From positions 1 to 43,819 of the forward strand of contig JAFRTJ010000052.1 of assembly GCA_017427185.1 (NCBI GenBank): a stretch of 43,819 nucleotides of DNA, written 5' to 3'. How positions within the stretch are numbered: the stretch's first letter is position 1; the number at the start of each line of letters is the position of its first letter. Under the pieces are notes generated by a model. That model was not told the origin of the DNA. It did no database searches and was given only the letters and a program-made list of their open reading frames with translations. Of the stretch, positions 15,936-22,617 are shown piece by piece. This DNA is from Bacteroidaceae bacterium (GTDB taxonomy: Bacteria > Bacteroidota > Bacteroidia > Bacteroidales > Bacteroidaceae). A program made the position numbers and the translations under genes.

Positions 15936-17294
15936 ATGAGGCTTTTATTTCTTTTAGCATATTCATATCCTGAACAAGCTGCGAGTGGATATTTGGGCGC
16001 AAACTTAAACCAAGCTTATACAAATCAGGGATGGGATATGGTGAGTTATACCCCAACTCCTTGTCGTGGTATTGATGCAGACATTCGTAAGAAATACAAA
16101 AAAATAAAATATGAGAAACGGCTAGGGGGACATCTTGTGGTGCATCGCTTTTCTATGTTTGCAGAAGGTAAGAATCCTGTCATGCGTGCTTTACGCTATT
16201 TCCTTTGTGCAATAAAGCACTTTAATCGAGGTGTTTTTGCTAAAGATGCTAGATGTTGTGATGTAATGTTTATCTATAGCACACCTCCGATTCAAGGAGC
16301 ACTTGCTGCATTAGTGAAAAAAGTTCGTCATATACCTTTTATATATAATCTTCAAGATATTTTTCCTGATTCATTAGTCGGAACCAGTCTTGCAAAGAAA
16401 AGTGGATTGCTCTGGAAGATAGGTCGTTTGATCGAGAACTTCACTTACCGCAATGCGGATAAGATTATCGTCATCTCGCAAGATTTCAAACAAAACATCA
16501 TGGCCAAAGGGGTTCCTGAGGAGAAAATTGAGGTCATCTATAATTGGGTGGATGAAGAAGCTGTAGTTGACGTACCGCGATCCGAGAACAAACTCTTCGA
16601 CAAGTATGGGCTGAGTCGAGATAAGTTCTACATTACCTACAACGGAAATATAGGACTGACGCAGAATATGGATATGTTGATGGAGGTGGCGGAGTCGTTA
16701 GAAACAAATATGGACATTCAGTTCGTGCTGGTGGGAGAGGGAGCCTACAAGGAACAGGTGGAGAAGATGATCAAGGAAAGAAACATTAAAAATGTAACTC
16801 TACTGCCATTCCAACCCTACGAGGATATCTCTCATGTGTTCAGTTTGGGCGATGTGAGTTTAGTAATCTCCAAACCTGGAGTAGGTGCAAACAGCGTTCC
16901 GAGCAAGACGTGGAGCATCATGAGCGCTTCGCGTCCTGTGCTGGCTAACTTTGATGAGGGGGAATTGAAGGACATCGTGGAGGGAAATGTTAACCTTGAC
17001 CTTGACGATAACGATAACCAGGACAATAACCTTAACCTTGACCTTGGCGTTGATGAGAACCTTGACCTTGACGGTAACCAGAACGTGGGGGCGAAGCCAT
17101 GTGGAATATTCACGAAGGCAGGTGATAAGGAGGCTTTCAAGGAAGCTATTCTGAAATTGTATCGGAATCCTGAACTGTGTAAGGAATATGGTAGAAACGG
17201 GCGCCAGTTCATACTGCAGAACCTGACGAAAGAGGTGGGGACGAGGAAATATGTGGAGGTGATTAAGAGTGTGGCTGAGGAGAAAAGGAGATGA
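15936..17294 (+). CDS. GT4 glycosyltransferase (WbuB-like) with in-frame satellite insertion
   Basis: This 452-residue GT-B enzyme is of the WbuB/WcaI-like type: N-terminal LLFLAYSYPEQAASGYLG, YNLQDIFPDSLVGT (about residues 138-151) and the donor-site VPSKTWSIMSASRPVLA (about 321-337). The usual protein is near 410 residues. Here residues 351-383 are a 33-residue Asn/Asp/Leu-only style insert (nucleotides 16986-17084). It lies exactly where relatives go from the PVLA-DEGEL segment to the CGIF-GDKEA segment. The frame is kept on both sides and the rest of the fold is intact, so the gene may still work. The insert is the hexamer satellite seen at 18250, 21089 and 22053. The donor is probably an N-acetylated deoxy sugar by family resemblance. 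Confidence 0.88.
   Translation: MRLLFLLAYSYPEQAASGYLGANLNQAYTNQGWDMVSYTPTPCRGIDADIRKKYKKIKYEKRLGGHLVVHRFSMFAEGKNPVMRALRYFLCAIKHFNRGVFAKDARCCDVMFIYSTPPIQGALAALVKKVRHIPFIYNLQDIFPDSLVGTSLAKKSGLLWKIGRLIENFTYRNADKIIVISQDFKQNIMAKGVPEEKIEVIYNWVDEEAVVDVPRSENKLFDKYGLSRDKFYITYNGNIGLTQNMDMLMEVAESLETNMDIQFVLVGEGAYKEQVEKMIKERNIKNVTLLPFQPYEDISHVFSLGDVSLVISKPGVGANSVPSKTWSIMSASRPVLANFDEGELKDIVEGNVNLDLDDNDNQDNNLNLDLGVDENLDLDGNQNVGAKPCGIFTKAGDKEAFKEAILKLYRNPELCKEYGRNGRQFILQNLTKEVGTRKYVEVIKSVAEEKRR
16986..17084 (+). repeat. hexamer satellite inside glycosyltransferase gene
   Basis: Ninety-nine bases consist of variants of CTTGAC, CTTAAC, GATAAC and GTTGAT with period 6. They are read as N-V-N-L-D-L-D-D-N type codons. 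Ninety-nine is a multiple of 3, so the reading frame is preserved. Confidence 0.92.
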
Positions 17295-17352
17295 AGGGTT
17301 ATTGGTTATGGGTTATTGGTTATGGGGGGAGATGAATGGTTATGGGCTATGG
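17295..17352. repeat. GGTTATK/GGTTATT heptamer-like repeats
   Basis: GGTTATTGGTTATGGGTTAT and similar units start at the stop codon of the glycosyltransferase. They are the reverse complement of the TAACCNN satellite found at 21191, 33385, 36513 and 41018. Confidence 0.75.
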
Positions 17353-17391
17353 CGGACAAGGTTTGAATTAAGCACTCATTTTTCGGTGATA

Positions 17392-17413
17392 TCTGTGCTT
17401 TCTGTGTGAAATT
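17392..17413. repeat. isolated CTGTGCTTT array
   Basis: The sequence TCTGTGCTTTCTGTGTGAAA matches the arrays at 172-274 and 1688-1738. It sits just upstream of the ATPase remnant, about 14.5 kb from the other copies. Confidence 0.75.
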
Positions 17414-17455
17414 ATTTATGTATATTTGCATTACGAAAATAGTTGTAACGAAATA

Positions 17456-17682
17456 ATGCGTAATATTGAGAATCCTTTTAAGTTCGGAACTATCGTGGAG
17501 GAGGAATACTTTACGGACAGGATACAGGAAGTGAAGTATATTTGTCAGTTCCTTTGGAGCTCGAATCATTTGGTGCTGATTAGTCCACGCCGTTTCAGAA
17601 AGATGGGTATGTGATATATTCTGATCGGTACGAAATGGAGGATCCTTTCTTCAGAGAATGGATCGTGATGAATAATGGATGA
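17456..17682 (+). pseudogene. AAA+ ATPase gene with internal deletion
   Basis: The first 45 codons from ATG 17456 read MRNIENPFKFGTIVEEEYF and then LVLISPRRFRK, the N-terminus of the Bacteroidetes AAA/DUF-type ATPases up to the start of the P-loop. The frame then breaks. In another frame DGYVIYSDRYEMEDPFFREW runs to the stop at 17680-17682, which matches the C-terminus of the same family. So several hundred codons, including the Walker motifs, have been lost with head and tail joined near 17605. A TATATTTG at 17421-17428 fits a -7 box, so a promoter may survive. Confidence 0.7.
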
Positions 17683-17706
17683 TATTTATAGTAATAAACA
17701 AAATAT

Positions 17707-19056
17707 ATGAAACTGAGGAATATTTCGTTCTCGCCTCCGGACATGTCGGAGGCTGAGATTTTTGAAGTGGCTGAGGCTCTTCGTAGTGGCTGGATTACAA
17801 CGGGGCCGAAGACTAAGGAGTTTGAACATCTTATCTCAATGTACTTGGGTACGCGAAAGGTTGCGTGCCTCAACAGTGGCACGGCGGCAATGGAAATGGC
17901 GCTCCGCCTGATTGGCGTGGGGCCGGAGGATGAGGTTATCGTGCCTGCTTATACCTACACGGCTACCGCATCGGTGACGCAGCATGTGGGCTGTAAGGTG
18001 GTGATGGTGGATTCGCAGAAGGACTGCGTGGAGATGGACTACGATAAGCTGGCGGAGGCTATCACGGAACGGACGAAGGTGATCTGCCCTGTGGACTTGG
18101 GTGGAGTGATGTGCGATTACGACAGGATCTTTGAGATTGTGGAGGCGAAGAGGGACTTGTTCTGCCCGGCAAACGCTATCCAGAAGAAGATTGGAAGGAT
18201 TGTCGTGGCTGCGGATGATGCGCATGCCTTTGGGGCGTGGCGGAAGGCTGACGTTGACGATAACGATAACGATAACCTTAACCTTAACGGGAAGGTGAAA
18301 AGGATGGCGGGGGCGATTGCGGACTTTTCGTCGTTCAGTTTCCATGCTGTGAAGAATCTGACTACGGCTGAAGGTGGGGCTCTGACTTGGGACTTGCCCT
18401 TTGGAAACGAAAACGTTGACATTAACGATAACGATAACTATTTCCCAACTGTCTCTAAGATGGAGGGGGAGACGTGGGATGAGTTGCTTTATCGGTTGGC
18501 GCAGTTGCTCTCATTGCATGGGCAGAATAAGGATGCGCTGGCGAAGACACAGATGGGGGCTTGGGAGTATGATGTGATAGGGCCGTGGTACAAGTGCAAC
18601 ATGACGGACGTGATGGCTGGCATTGGTTTGGCTCAACTGAAGCGGTATCCGGAGATGCTTGATCGTCGTAGGCAGATTATCGGACGTTATAATGCGGCGA
18701 TAGATGACCTTAACGTTAACCTTGACGATAACCACCAAGTGAAGTATATGGATCATTATGGGGAGGATTACTCTTCAAGTGGGCATTTGTATATCACTCG
18801 TCTGATGGGTAGAAGTGATGAGGAACGTCGAGAGGTTATCATGAAGATGGCGGAGAGGGGAATTGTTTGTAATGTGCATTACAAGCCTCTGCCTATGATG
18901 ACGGCATACAAGGCGTTGGGATTTGACATCAAGGACTATCCGAATGCATATCACTTGTATGAGAATGAGGTGACCTTGCCGTTGCATACGAAGTTGACGG
19001 ATGAGGATGTGGAGTATGTGATAGGTAATTACGTGGATATTATCAAGAATATCTAA
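17707..19056 (+). CDS. DegT/DnrJ/EryC1/StrS sugar aminotransferase with three in-frame satellite insertions
   Basis: This 449-residue PLP enzyme is of the PglE/DegT type. SGTAAMEMALRL binds phosphate, VAADDAHAFGAW carries the Asp, and Lys216 in SFHAVKNLTTAEGGAL forms the internal aldimine. It would transaminate a UDP-4-keto-6-deoxy sugar made by the dehydratase at 19130. Relatives have about 370-400 residues; the excess is largely three Asp/Asn/Leu tracts at residues 182-194, 236-244 and 334-342. All three are hexamer satellite read in frame, and all lie between conserved motifs, likely in surface loops. The catalytic residues are intact, so the enzyme is probably active. An extra segment near residue 150 (RDLFCPANAIQKK) may be a further loop. 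It starts 24 bp after the ATPase remnant. Confidence 0.9.
   Translation: MKLRNISFSPPDMSEAEIFEVAEALRSGWITTGPKTKEFEHLISMYLGTRKVACLNSGTAAMEMALRLIGVGPEDEVIVPAYTYTATASVTQHVGCKVVMVDSQKDCVEMDYDKLAEAITERTKVICPVDLGGVMCDYDRIFEIVEAKRDLFCPANAIQKKIGRIVVAADDAHAFGAWRKADVDDNDNDNLNLNGKVKRMAGAIADFSSFSFHAVKNLTTAEGGALTWDLPFGNENVDINDNDNYFPTVSKMEGETWDELLYRLAQLLSLHGQNKDALAKTQMGAWEYDVIGPWYKCNMTDVMAGIGLAQLKRYPEMLDRRRQIIGRYNAAIDDLNVNLDDNHQVKYMDHYGEDYSSSGHLYITRLMGRSDEERREVIMKMAERGIVCNVHYKPLPMMTAYKALGFDIKDYPNAYHLYENEVTLPLHTKLTDEDVEYVIGNYVDIIKNI
18250..18288 (+). repeat. hexamer satellite insertion 1 in aminotransferase gene
   Basis: GACGTTGACGATAACGATAA and following CTTAAC units encode residues 182-194 (D-V-D-D-N-D-N-D-N-L-N-L-N). 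The length is 39 bp. Confidence 0.9.
18412..18438 (+). repeat. hexamer satellite insertion 2 in aminotransferase gene
   Basis: AACGTTGACATTAACGATAA and following bases encode residues 236-244 (N-V-D-I-N-D-N-D-N). The length is 27 bp. Confidence 0.88.
18706..18732 (+). repeat. hexamer satellite insertion 3 in aminotransferase gene
   Basis: GACCTTAACGTTAACCTTGA and following bases encode residues 334-342 (D-L-N-V-N-L-D-D-N). The length is 27 bp. Confidence 0.88.
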
Positions 19057-19129
19057 AAAGTTGGATTTCTTGAACACGAATCAGACATATTACTAGATAA
19101 AAGGTTTCAATTTTCTTTTGTTATTTATC

Positions 19130-21076
19130 ATGAAGTGGCTATTAAATAAAACGGATTGGTATTTCTCAAGAAACGCATTGCCTTATTGGTGTATCCTGCT
19201 GGTGGACGATGCTGCTATTGTTGTTTCAGGAATGGTGGCATTGTATTTCAGCCTTGGTGGAGGAAATATTGCATCACATTTTTGGGAATATGTGCTTTTG
19301 TGGACATGTATGCTACCACTATATTTCATTGGTATGCGCGTGTTCCATACTTATTCCGGATTTATCCGTTATTCAAGCTTCTCCGACTTGGTAAGGGTTG
19401 TTGGGGCAGTGGTTATAGGAACGGTATTGACTGCTATGGTGTTCTTCTTGATTCCAATGCAGATAACTCAATCGTTGCCCAAATGGGAGATTATTTTCTA
19501 TACGTTCATTCTATCGTTGATTCTCCTGTGGACCATCAGAATTCTAATCGGATACATGTATGCTATTTTGATTAGAGAGGAGACCCTCACAAAGACTTTT
19601 ATATATGGTATACGTGAAGGAGGGGTGTCCATTGCTAAAAGTCTGCAGAACATTTCCCCTCGCCGTTATACTCTCAAGGGATTTCTGACAGATGAAAGAG
19701 AAGCTGTAGGTAAATATCTGATGGGAGTGAAGGTGCGTGAGGCAAACGAGGATACGGTAAAGATGATGAAAAGTGAGGGTGTTTCCGCCCTCTTCGTTTC
19801 TCCGCTATGTTCAGACCGCTTCCGTGAGAATGATGCTTTGGTAAATGCTTTGATAAGTGCTGGAATAAAAATCATGATGCTCCCTTCGGCTGAGACGTGG
19901 GATAAAAGTTCTCATTTGCAATTCAACAGATTGCATGAGGTGGACATTGAGGATTTGTTGCCAAGAGACAAGATTGAGGTGGATATGGAGGTGATAAGAG
20001 ATCTGTTGCATGGAAAGAATATCCTCATTACAGGTGCTGCTGGGTCTATCGGAAGTGAGATGGTTCGACAGGTGGTTAAATTTGAACCTGCCGAATTGAT
20101 ATTGGTGGATCAGGCTGAGACTCCGATGCATGATGTTCGTCTGAAAATGGCTGAAAAACATCCGGATATTGCAGCTGAGACCATCGTGGCAAGTATCACA
20201 AACAAGGAATGTATGGAGAAGATTTTCTCTGAACACAGGCCTGACTATGTGTTCCATGCAGCAGCGTATAAGCACGTGCCGATGATGGAGGATAATCCGG
20301 GGATGGCTGTGCAGAATAACATTTGTGGAACTCGTGTGATAGCTGACCTTGCCGTGAAGTACGGAACGAAGAAGTTTGTGATGATTTCCACGGATAAGGC
20401 GGTGAACCCCACGAATGTGATGGGGTGTTCGAAGCGTATCTGTGAAATCTATTGTCAGAGTCTTGATAGGGCGATTCATGAAGAGAATCGTGAGAAGAAG
20501 ATTCTGCAGGCTGACGGTACACCTGCTATCACGCAGTTTGTGACGACTCGATTTGGCAATGTGCTTGGATCGAATGGGTCGGTTATACCACTCTTCAAAG
20601 AGCAGATTCGAAAGGGAGGACCCGTGACGGTGACTCATCCCGAAATCATTCGCTTCTTTATGCTGATTCCTGAAGCATGTCAGTTGGTGCTTGAGGCTGG
20701 AGCAATGGGGAAGGGCGGCGAGATTTTTGTTTTCGACATGGGGAAACCAGTACGAATTGTGGAGCTTGCCCAACGTATGATTGACTTGAGTGGAGCAAGG
20801 AATGTTGAAATCAAGTTCACTGGCTTGCGTGATGGCGAGAAACTTTATGAAGAGGTTCTCAGTGATGCGGAGCTGACGAAACCTACTATGCATCCAAAGA
20901 TTAAGGTGGCTACTGTGAGGGAGAGTTCTTATGATTTAGCATTGGCAAATGAGGAGGAACTCTACGCTCTTTCTCTTTCCTTCGACGACATGAAGATTGT
21001 GGCTAAGATGAAGGAAATCGTACCTGAATACAAGAGTCAGCATTCAAAATACGAGATTTTGGATTCTCCTCTCTAA
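19130..21076 (+). CDS. membrane-bound UDP-sugar 4,6-dehydratase (WbpM/PglF/CapD-like)
   Basis: This 648-residue protein has four hydrophobic segments in the first 130 residues, a second Rossmann-like middle domain and a C-terminal SDR domain. The SDR domain has ITGAAGSIGSEMVRQ (about residues 301-315) and STDKAVNPTNVMGCSKR (about 420-436), with the M-x3-K active site of this long dehydratase family instead of Y-x3-K. It would convert UDP-GlcNAc to a UDP-4-keto-6-deoxy sugar, the substrate of the aminotransferase just upstream. ATG 19130 is preferred to the TTG at 19118. It is the last + strand gene of the locus and faces cpsB across the gap 21077-21339. Confidence 0.9.
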   Translation: MKWLLNKTDWYFSRNALPYWCILLVDDAAIVVSGMVALYFSLGGGNIASHFWEYVLLWTCMLPLYFIGMRVFHTYSGFIRYSSFSDLVRVVGAVVIGTVLTAMVFFLIPMQITQSLPKWEIIFYTFILSLILLWTIRILIGYMYAILIREETLTKTFIYGIREGGVSIAKSLQNISPRRYTLKGFLTDEREAVGKYLMGVKVREANEDTVKMMKSEGVSALFVSPLCSDRFRENDALVNALISAGIKIMMLPSAETWDKSSHLQFNRLHEVDIEDLLPRDKIEVDMEVIRDLLHGKNILITGAAGSIGSEMVRQVVKFEPAELILVDQAETPMHDVRLKMAEKHPDIAAETIVASITNKECMEKIFSEHRPDYVFHAAAYKHVPMMEDNPGMAVQNNICGTRVIADLAVKYGTKKFVMISTDKAVNPTNVMGCSKRICEIYCQSLDRAIHEENREKKILQADGTPAITQFVTTRFGNVLGSNGSVIPLFKEQIRKGGPVTVTHPEIIRFFMLIPEACQLVLEAGAMGKGGEIFVFDMGKPVRIVELAQRMIDLSGARNVEIKFTGLRDGEKLYEEVLSDAELTKPTMHPKIKVATVRESSYDLALANEEELYALSLSFDDMKIVAKMKEIVPEYKSQHSKYEILDSPL

Positions 21077-21088
21077 TTGGGACCAAAT

Positions 21089-21233
21089 GACGATGATAAC
21101 GAGGACGAAAACGATGACGAAGACGATAACGATGACAGTAAGACGAGGACAATATAAGACGAAGACAGCAAAATGATGACGAGGGCGATAACCTATAACC
21201 CATAACCCATAACCGCTTAGATGGTAAATGACA
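21089..21233. repeat. composite satellite: GAYRAC, then TAACCNN, then ATGGTAAATG
   Basis: Hexamers such as GATAAC, GAGGAC, GATGAC and GAAGAC fill 21089-21190. TAACCCATAACCCATAACCG follows at about 21195-21216, then TTAGATGGTAAATGAC to 21233. The same order is seen at 31379, 33358, 36440 and (without the last part) 40996. It lies between the convergent dehydratase and cpsB genes. Confidence 0.88.
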
Positions 21234-21267
21234 ATGATCGCTAACCGACTCGAGCGGTGGCGAAAAA

Positions 21268-21316
21268 GAATGCCCCCAGCATCCTTCTGTAATTGGAAGT
21301 GAGGCTGGGGGCATTC
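21268..21316 (-). terminator. rho-independent terminator of the wza-wzc-cpsB operon
   Basis: A perfect 13-bp stem, GAATGCCCCCAGC (21268-21280) with GCTGGGGGCATTC (21304-21316), also has a small inner CTTC/GAAG pairing. On the - strand the stem is followed by TTTTTCG, so it terminates transcription coming from cpsB, 24 bp beyond its stop. Confidence 0.88.
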
Positions 21317-21339
21317 TCGTTATGGGGGAGGAGGGACGT

Positions 21340-22047
21340 TTATCTCCACCGTATCTGGCTGATGGCTGCGACTTGCTTGCTGGTAAGCGACTTATCGCCC
21401 AAGGCATCCTGAAGGGTGTCGTAGCTGTGGATATCGGTACCTGTGAGGCTGTAGAGACCTGCAGAGAGGAGGGATTGTGCCTTCTTGCGAACGGGTTCTC
21501 CATAGTATCCAAGCATGGACATGAGATTGAGCTGGAAGAGGATGCCTCGTTTCTTGAGGTCCTGATAATAGGCGTTGTCCATGTACATGTAACGCTCTGG
21601 GTGAGCCAAAACGGGTGTGTAGCCGCGAGACTTGATGTCCTCGAGGATGTCGCGGAAACGATAGGGGGGATTGAAGTAGGAGGTCTCTACCAAGAGGTGG
21701 TCGCCCTTGCTGCCCAAAGGGAGTAGGTCGTTGGCTGCCAAACGCTCGAGGAAAAGGTTGTCGACCATGTTCTCGGCTGCTAAATGGAGGGCAATGGGGC
21801 CCTGATAGGATTGGCAGAGTTGCTCGAAGCGCTGGCGCAGTTTGCTGGGGGTGTTGGGGACATCCTCCATGATATGGGGCGTGAGCCAAACCTGCTGCAC
21901 GCCAAGCTCTTCGTAGCAGGAGAGAATCTGGAGGGATTCCTCCATGGTCTCTACTCCATCATCTACCCCAGGGAGGACGTGGCAATGCCATTCCGTGAAT
22001 CCCTGGAAGATTCCACTCTTGCGATAGTTCTTTTTGAAAAAAAGCAT
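21340..22047 (-). CDS. cpsB: capsule tyrosine-protein phosphatase, PHP family (CpsB/YwqE-like)
   Basis: This 235-residue PHP-type metallophosphatase has its metal ligands in TEWHCHVLPGVDDG (about residues 18-31), LTPHIMEDVP (about 55-64), LAHPERYMYM (about 155-164) and GTDIHSY (about 211-217). CpsB removes phosphate from the tyrosine tail of the Wzc-type kinase and so controls export and chain length. It is the last gene of the - strand export group, but the four-helix-bundle gene with its arrays separates it from wzc. The start codon at 22045-22047 lies 5 bp from the satellite array. The terminator at 21268-21316 follows. Confidence 0.9.
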   Translation of the reverse strand: MLFFKKNYRKSGIFQGFTEWHCHVLPGVDDGVETMEESLQILSCYEELGVQQVWLTPHIMEDVPNTPSKLRQRFEQLCQSYQGPIALHLAAENMVDNLFLERLAANDLLPLGSKGDHLLVETSYFNPPYRFRDILEDIKSRGYTPVLAHPERYMYMDNAYYQDLKKRGILFQLNLMSMLGYYGEPVRKKAQSLLSAGLYSLTGTDIHSYDTLQDALGDKSLTSKQVAAISQIRWR

Positions 22048-22052
22048 TTTAT

Positions 22053-22187
22053 GACGTTGACGTTGACGTTGACGAGGACTATGACTACTAATTGACGATG
22101 ACGTTGACGATAACGATGACTACTAATTGACGATGACGTTGACGATAACGATGACTACTAATTGACGTTGACGAGGACTATGACGAT
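22053..22187. repeat. GAYRAC array with 35-bp higher-order unit, left arm of second four-helix-bundle unit
   Basis: Hexamers GTTGAC, GATGAC, GATAAC and GAGGAC form a 35-bp unit repeated exactly at 22091-22125 and 22126-22160, with diverged units before and after. It contains GACGATAACGATGAC, which is inverted relative to 22574-22606 across the gene. Its end overlaps the last codons and stop of that gene. Confidence 0.9.
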
Positions 22188-22558
22188 GTTTTTTTTGAAC
22201 GTATGGATCTTATAAGGCCATTTATTTGCCGTTCAATGGATTGGAGTCTTTCTAATAAGGAGATATGAGTCTCTTCGTTGAGATATCCAACATTTCTAGC
22301 AATTATTATTTGGGTCTCTGCTTCATAAGCTGATCCTAGTGCCAAATCCAGAAAATGACAAAAATCCATATCAGACGGGCGGGCGCATCCTTCTGCCATG
22401 TTGGAACTTATTGATACAACTGCACGCTGGAGCTGATCACAAAGTCCTTTTTTCTCGAACCAAGGCATTGTATTTGTTAATTCGTATACGTCCGTGGCAT
22501 AGTCGACGGCAATTTGCCAAACTTCGTATTCACGAAAGTTCCGCGCTTTCTTTTCCAT
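22178..22558 (-). CDS. four-helix-bundle protein (23S rRNA IVS-type family), second copy
   Basis: This 126-residue paralogue of the protein at 10506 shares MPWFEKKGLCDQLQRA, VSISSN-AEG, DF-HFLD-ALGSA and NVGYL, roughly 60 percent identity by eye. Conserved helices suggest both are functional nucleic-acid-binding pentamers, which is known for relatives but inferred here. It interrupts the wzc-cpsB operon in the same orientation. Its last residues (T-S-S) and TAG stop are encoded by the satellite array itself (22178-22189). The start at 22556-22558 lies 15 bp from the right array. The two copies differ too much for a very recent duplication. Confidence 0.9.
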   Translation of the reverse strand: MEKKARNFREYEVWQIAVDYATDVYELTNTMPWFEKKGLCDQLQRAVVSISSNMAEGCARPSDMDFCHFLDLALGSAYEAETQIIIARNVGYLNEETHISLLERLQSIERQINGLIRSIRSKKTSS

Positions 22559-22573
22559 GCGTTTGGCTCATTG

Positions 22574-22606
22574 CCATCGTTATCGTCATCGTTATCGTCT
22601 TTCGTC
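22574..22606. repeat. GAYRAC array (reverse orientation), right arm of second four-helix-bundle unit
   Basis: Read on the - strand: GACGATAACGATGACGATAA followed by CGATGG, just before the start of the gene. It is the inverse of units in 22091-22160. Confidence 0.88.
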
Positions 22607-22617
22607 AAATTAACGAT

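Noticed and set aside
16986..17084. Calcium-binding Asp/Asn repeat domain (RTX-like)
   Set aside because: The Asp/Asn pattern lacks the Gly-Gly-x-Gly-x-Asp nonapeptide, and the same DNA occurs in non-coding gaps, so it is better explained as satellite DNA.
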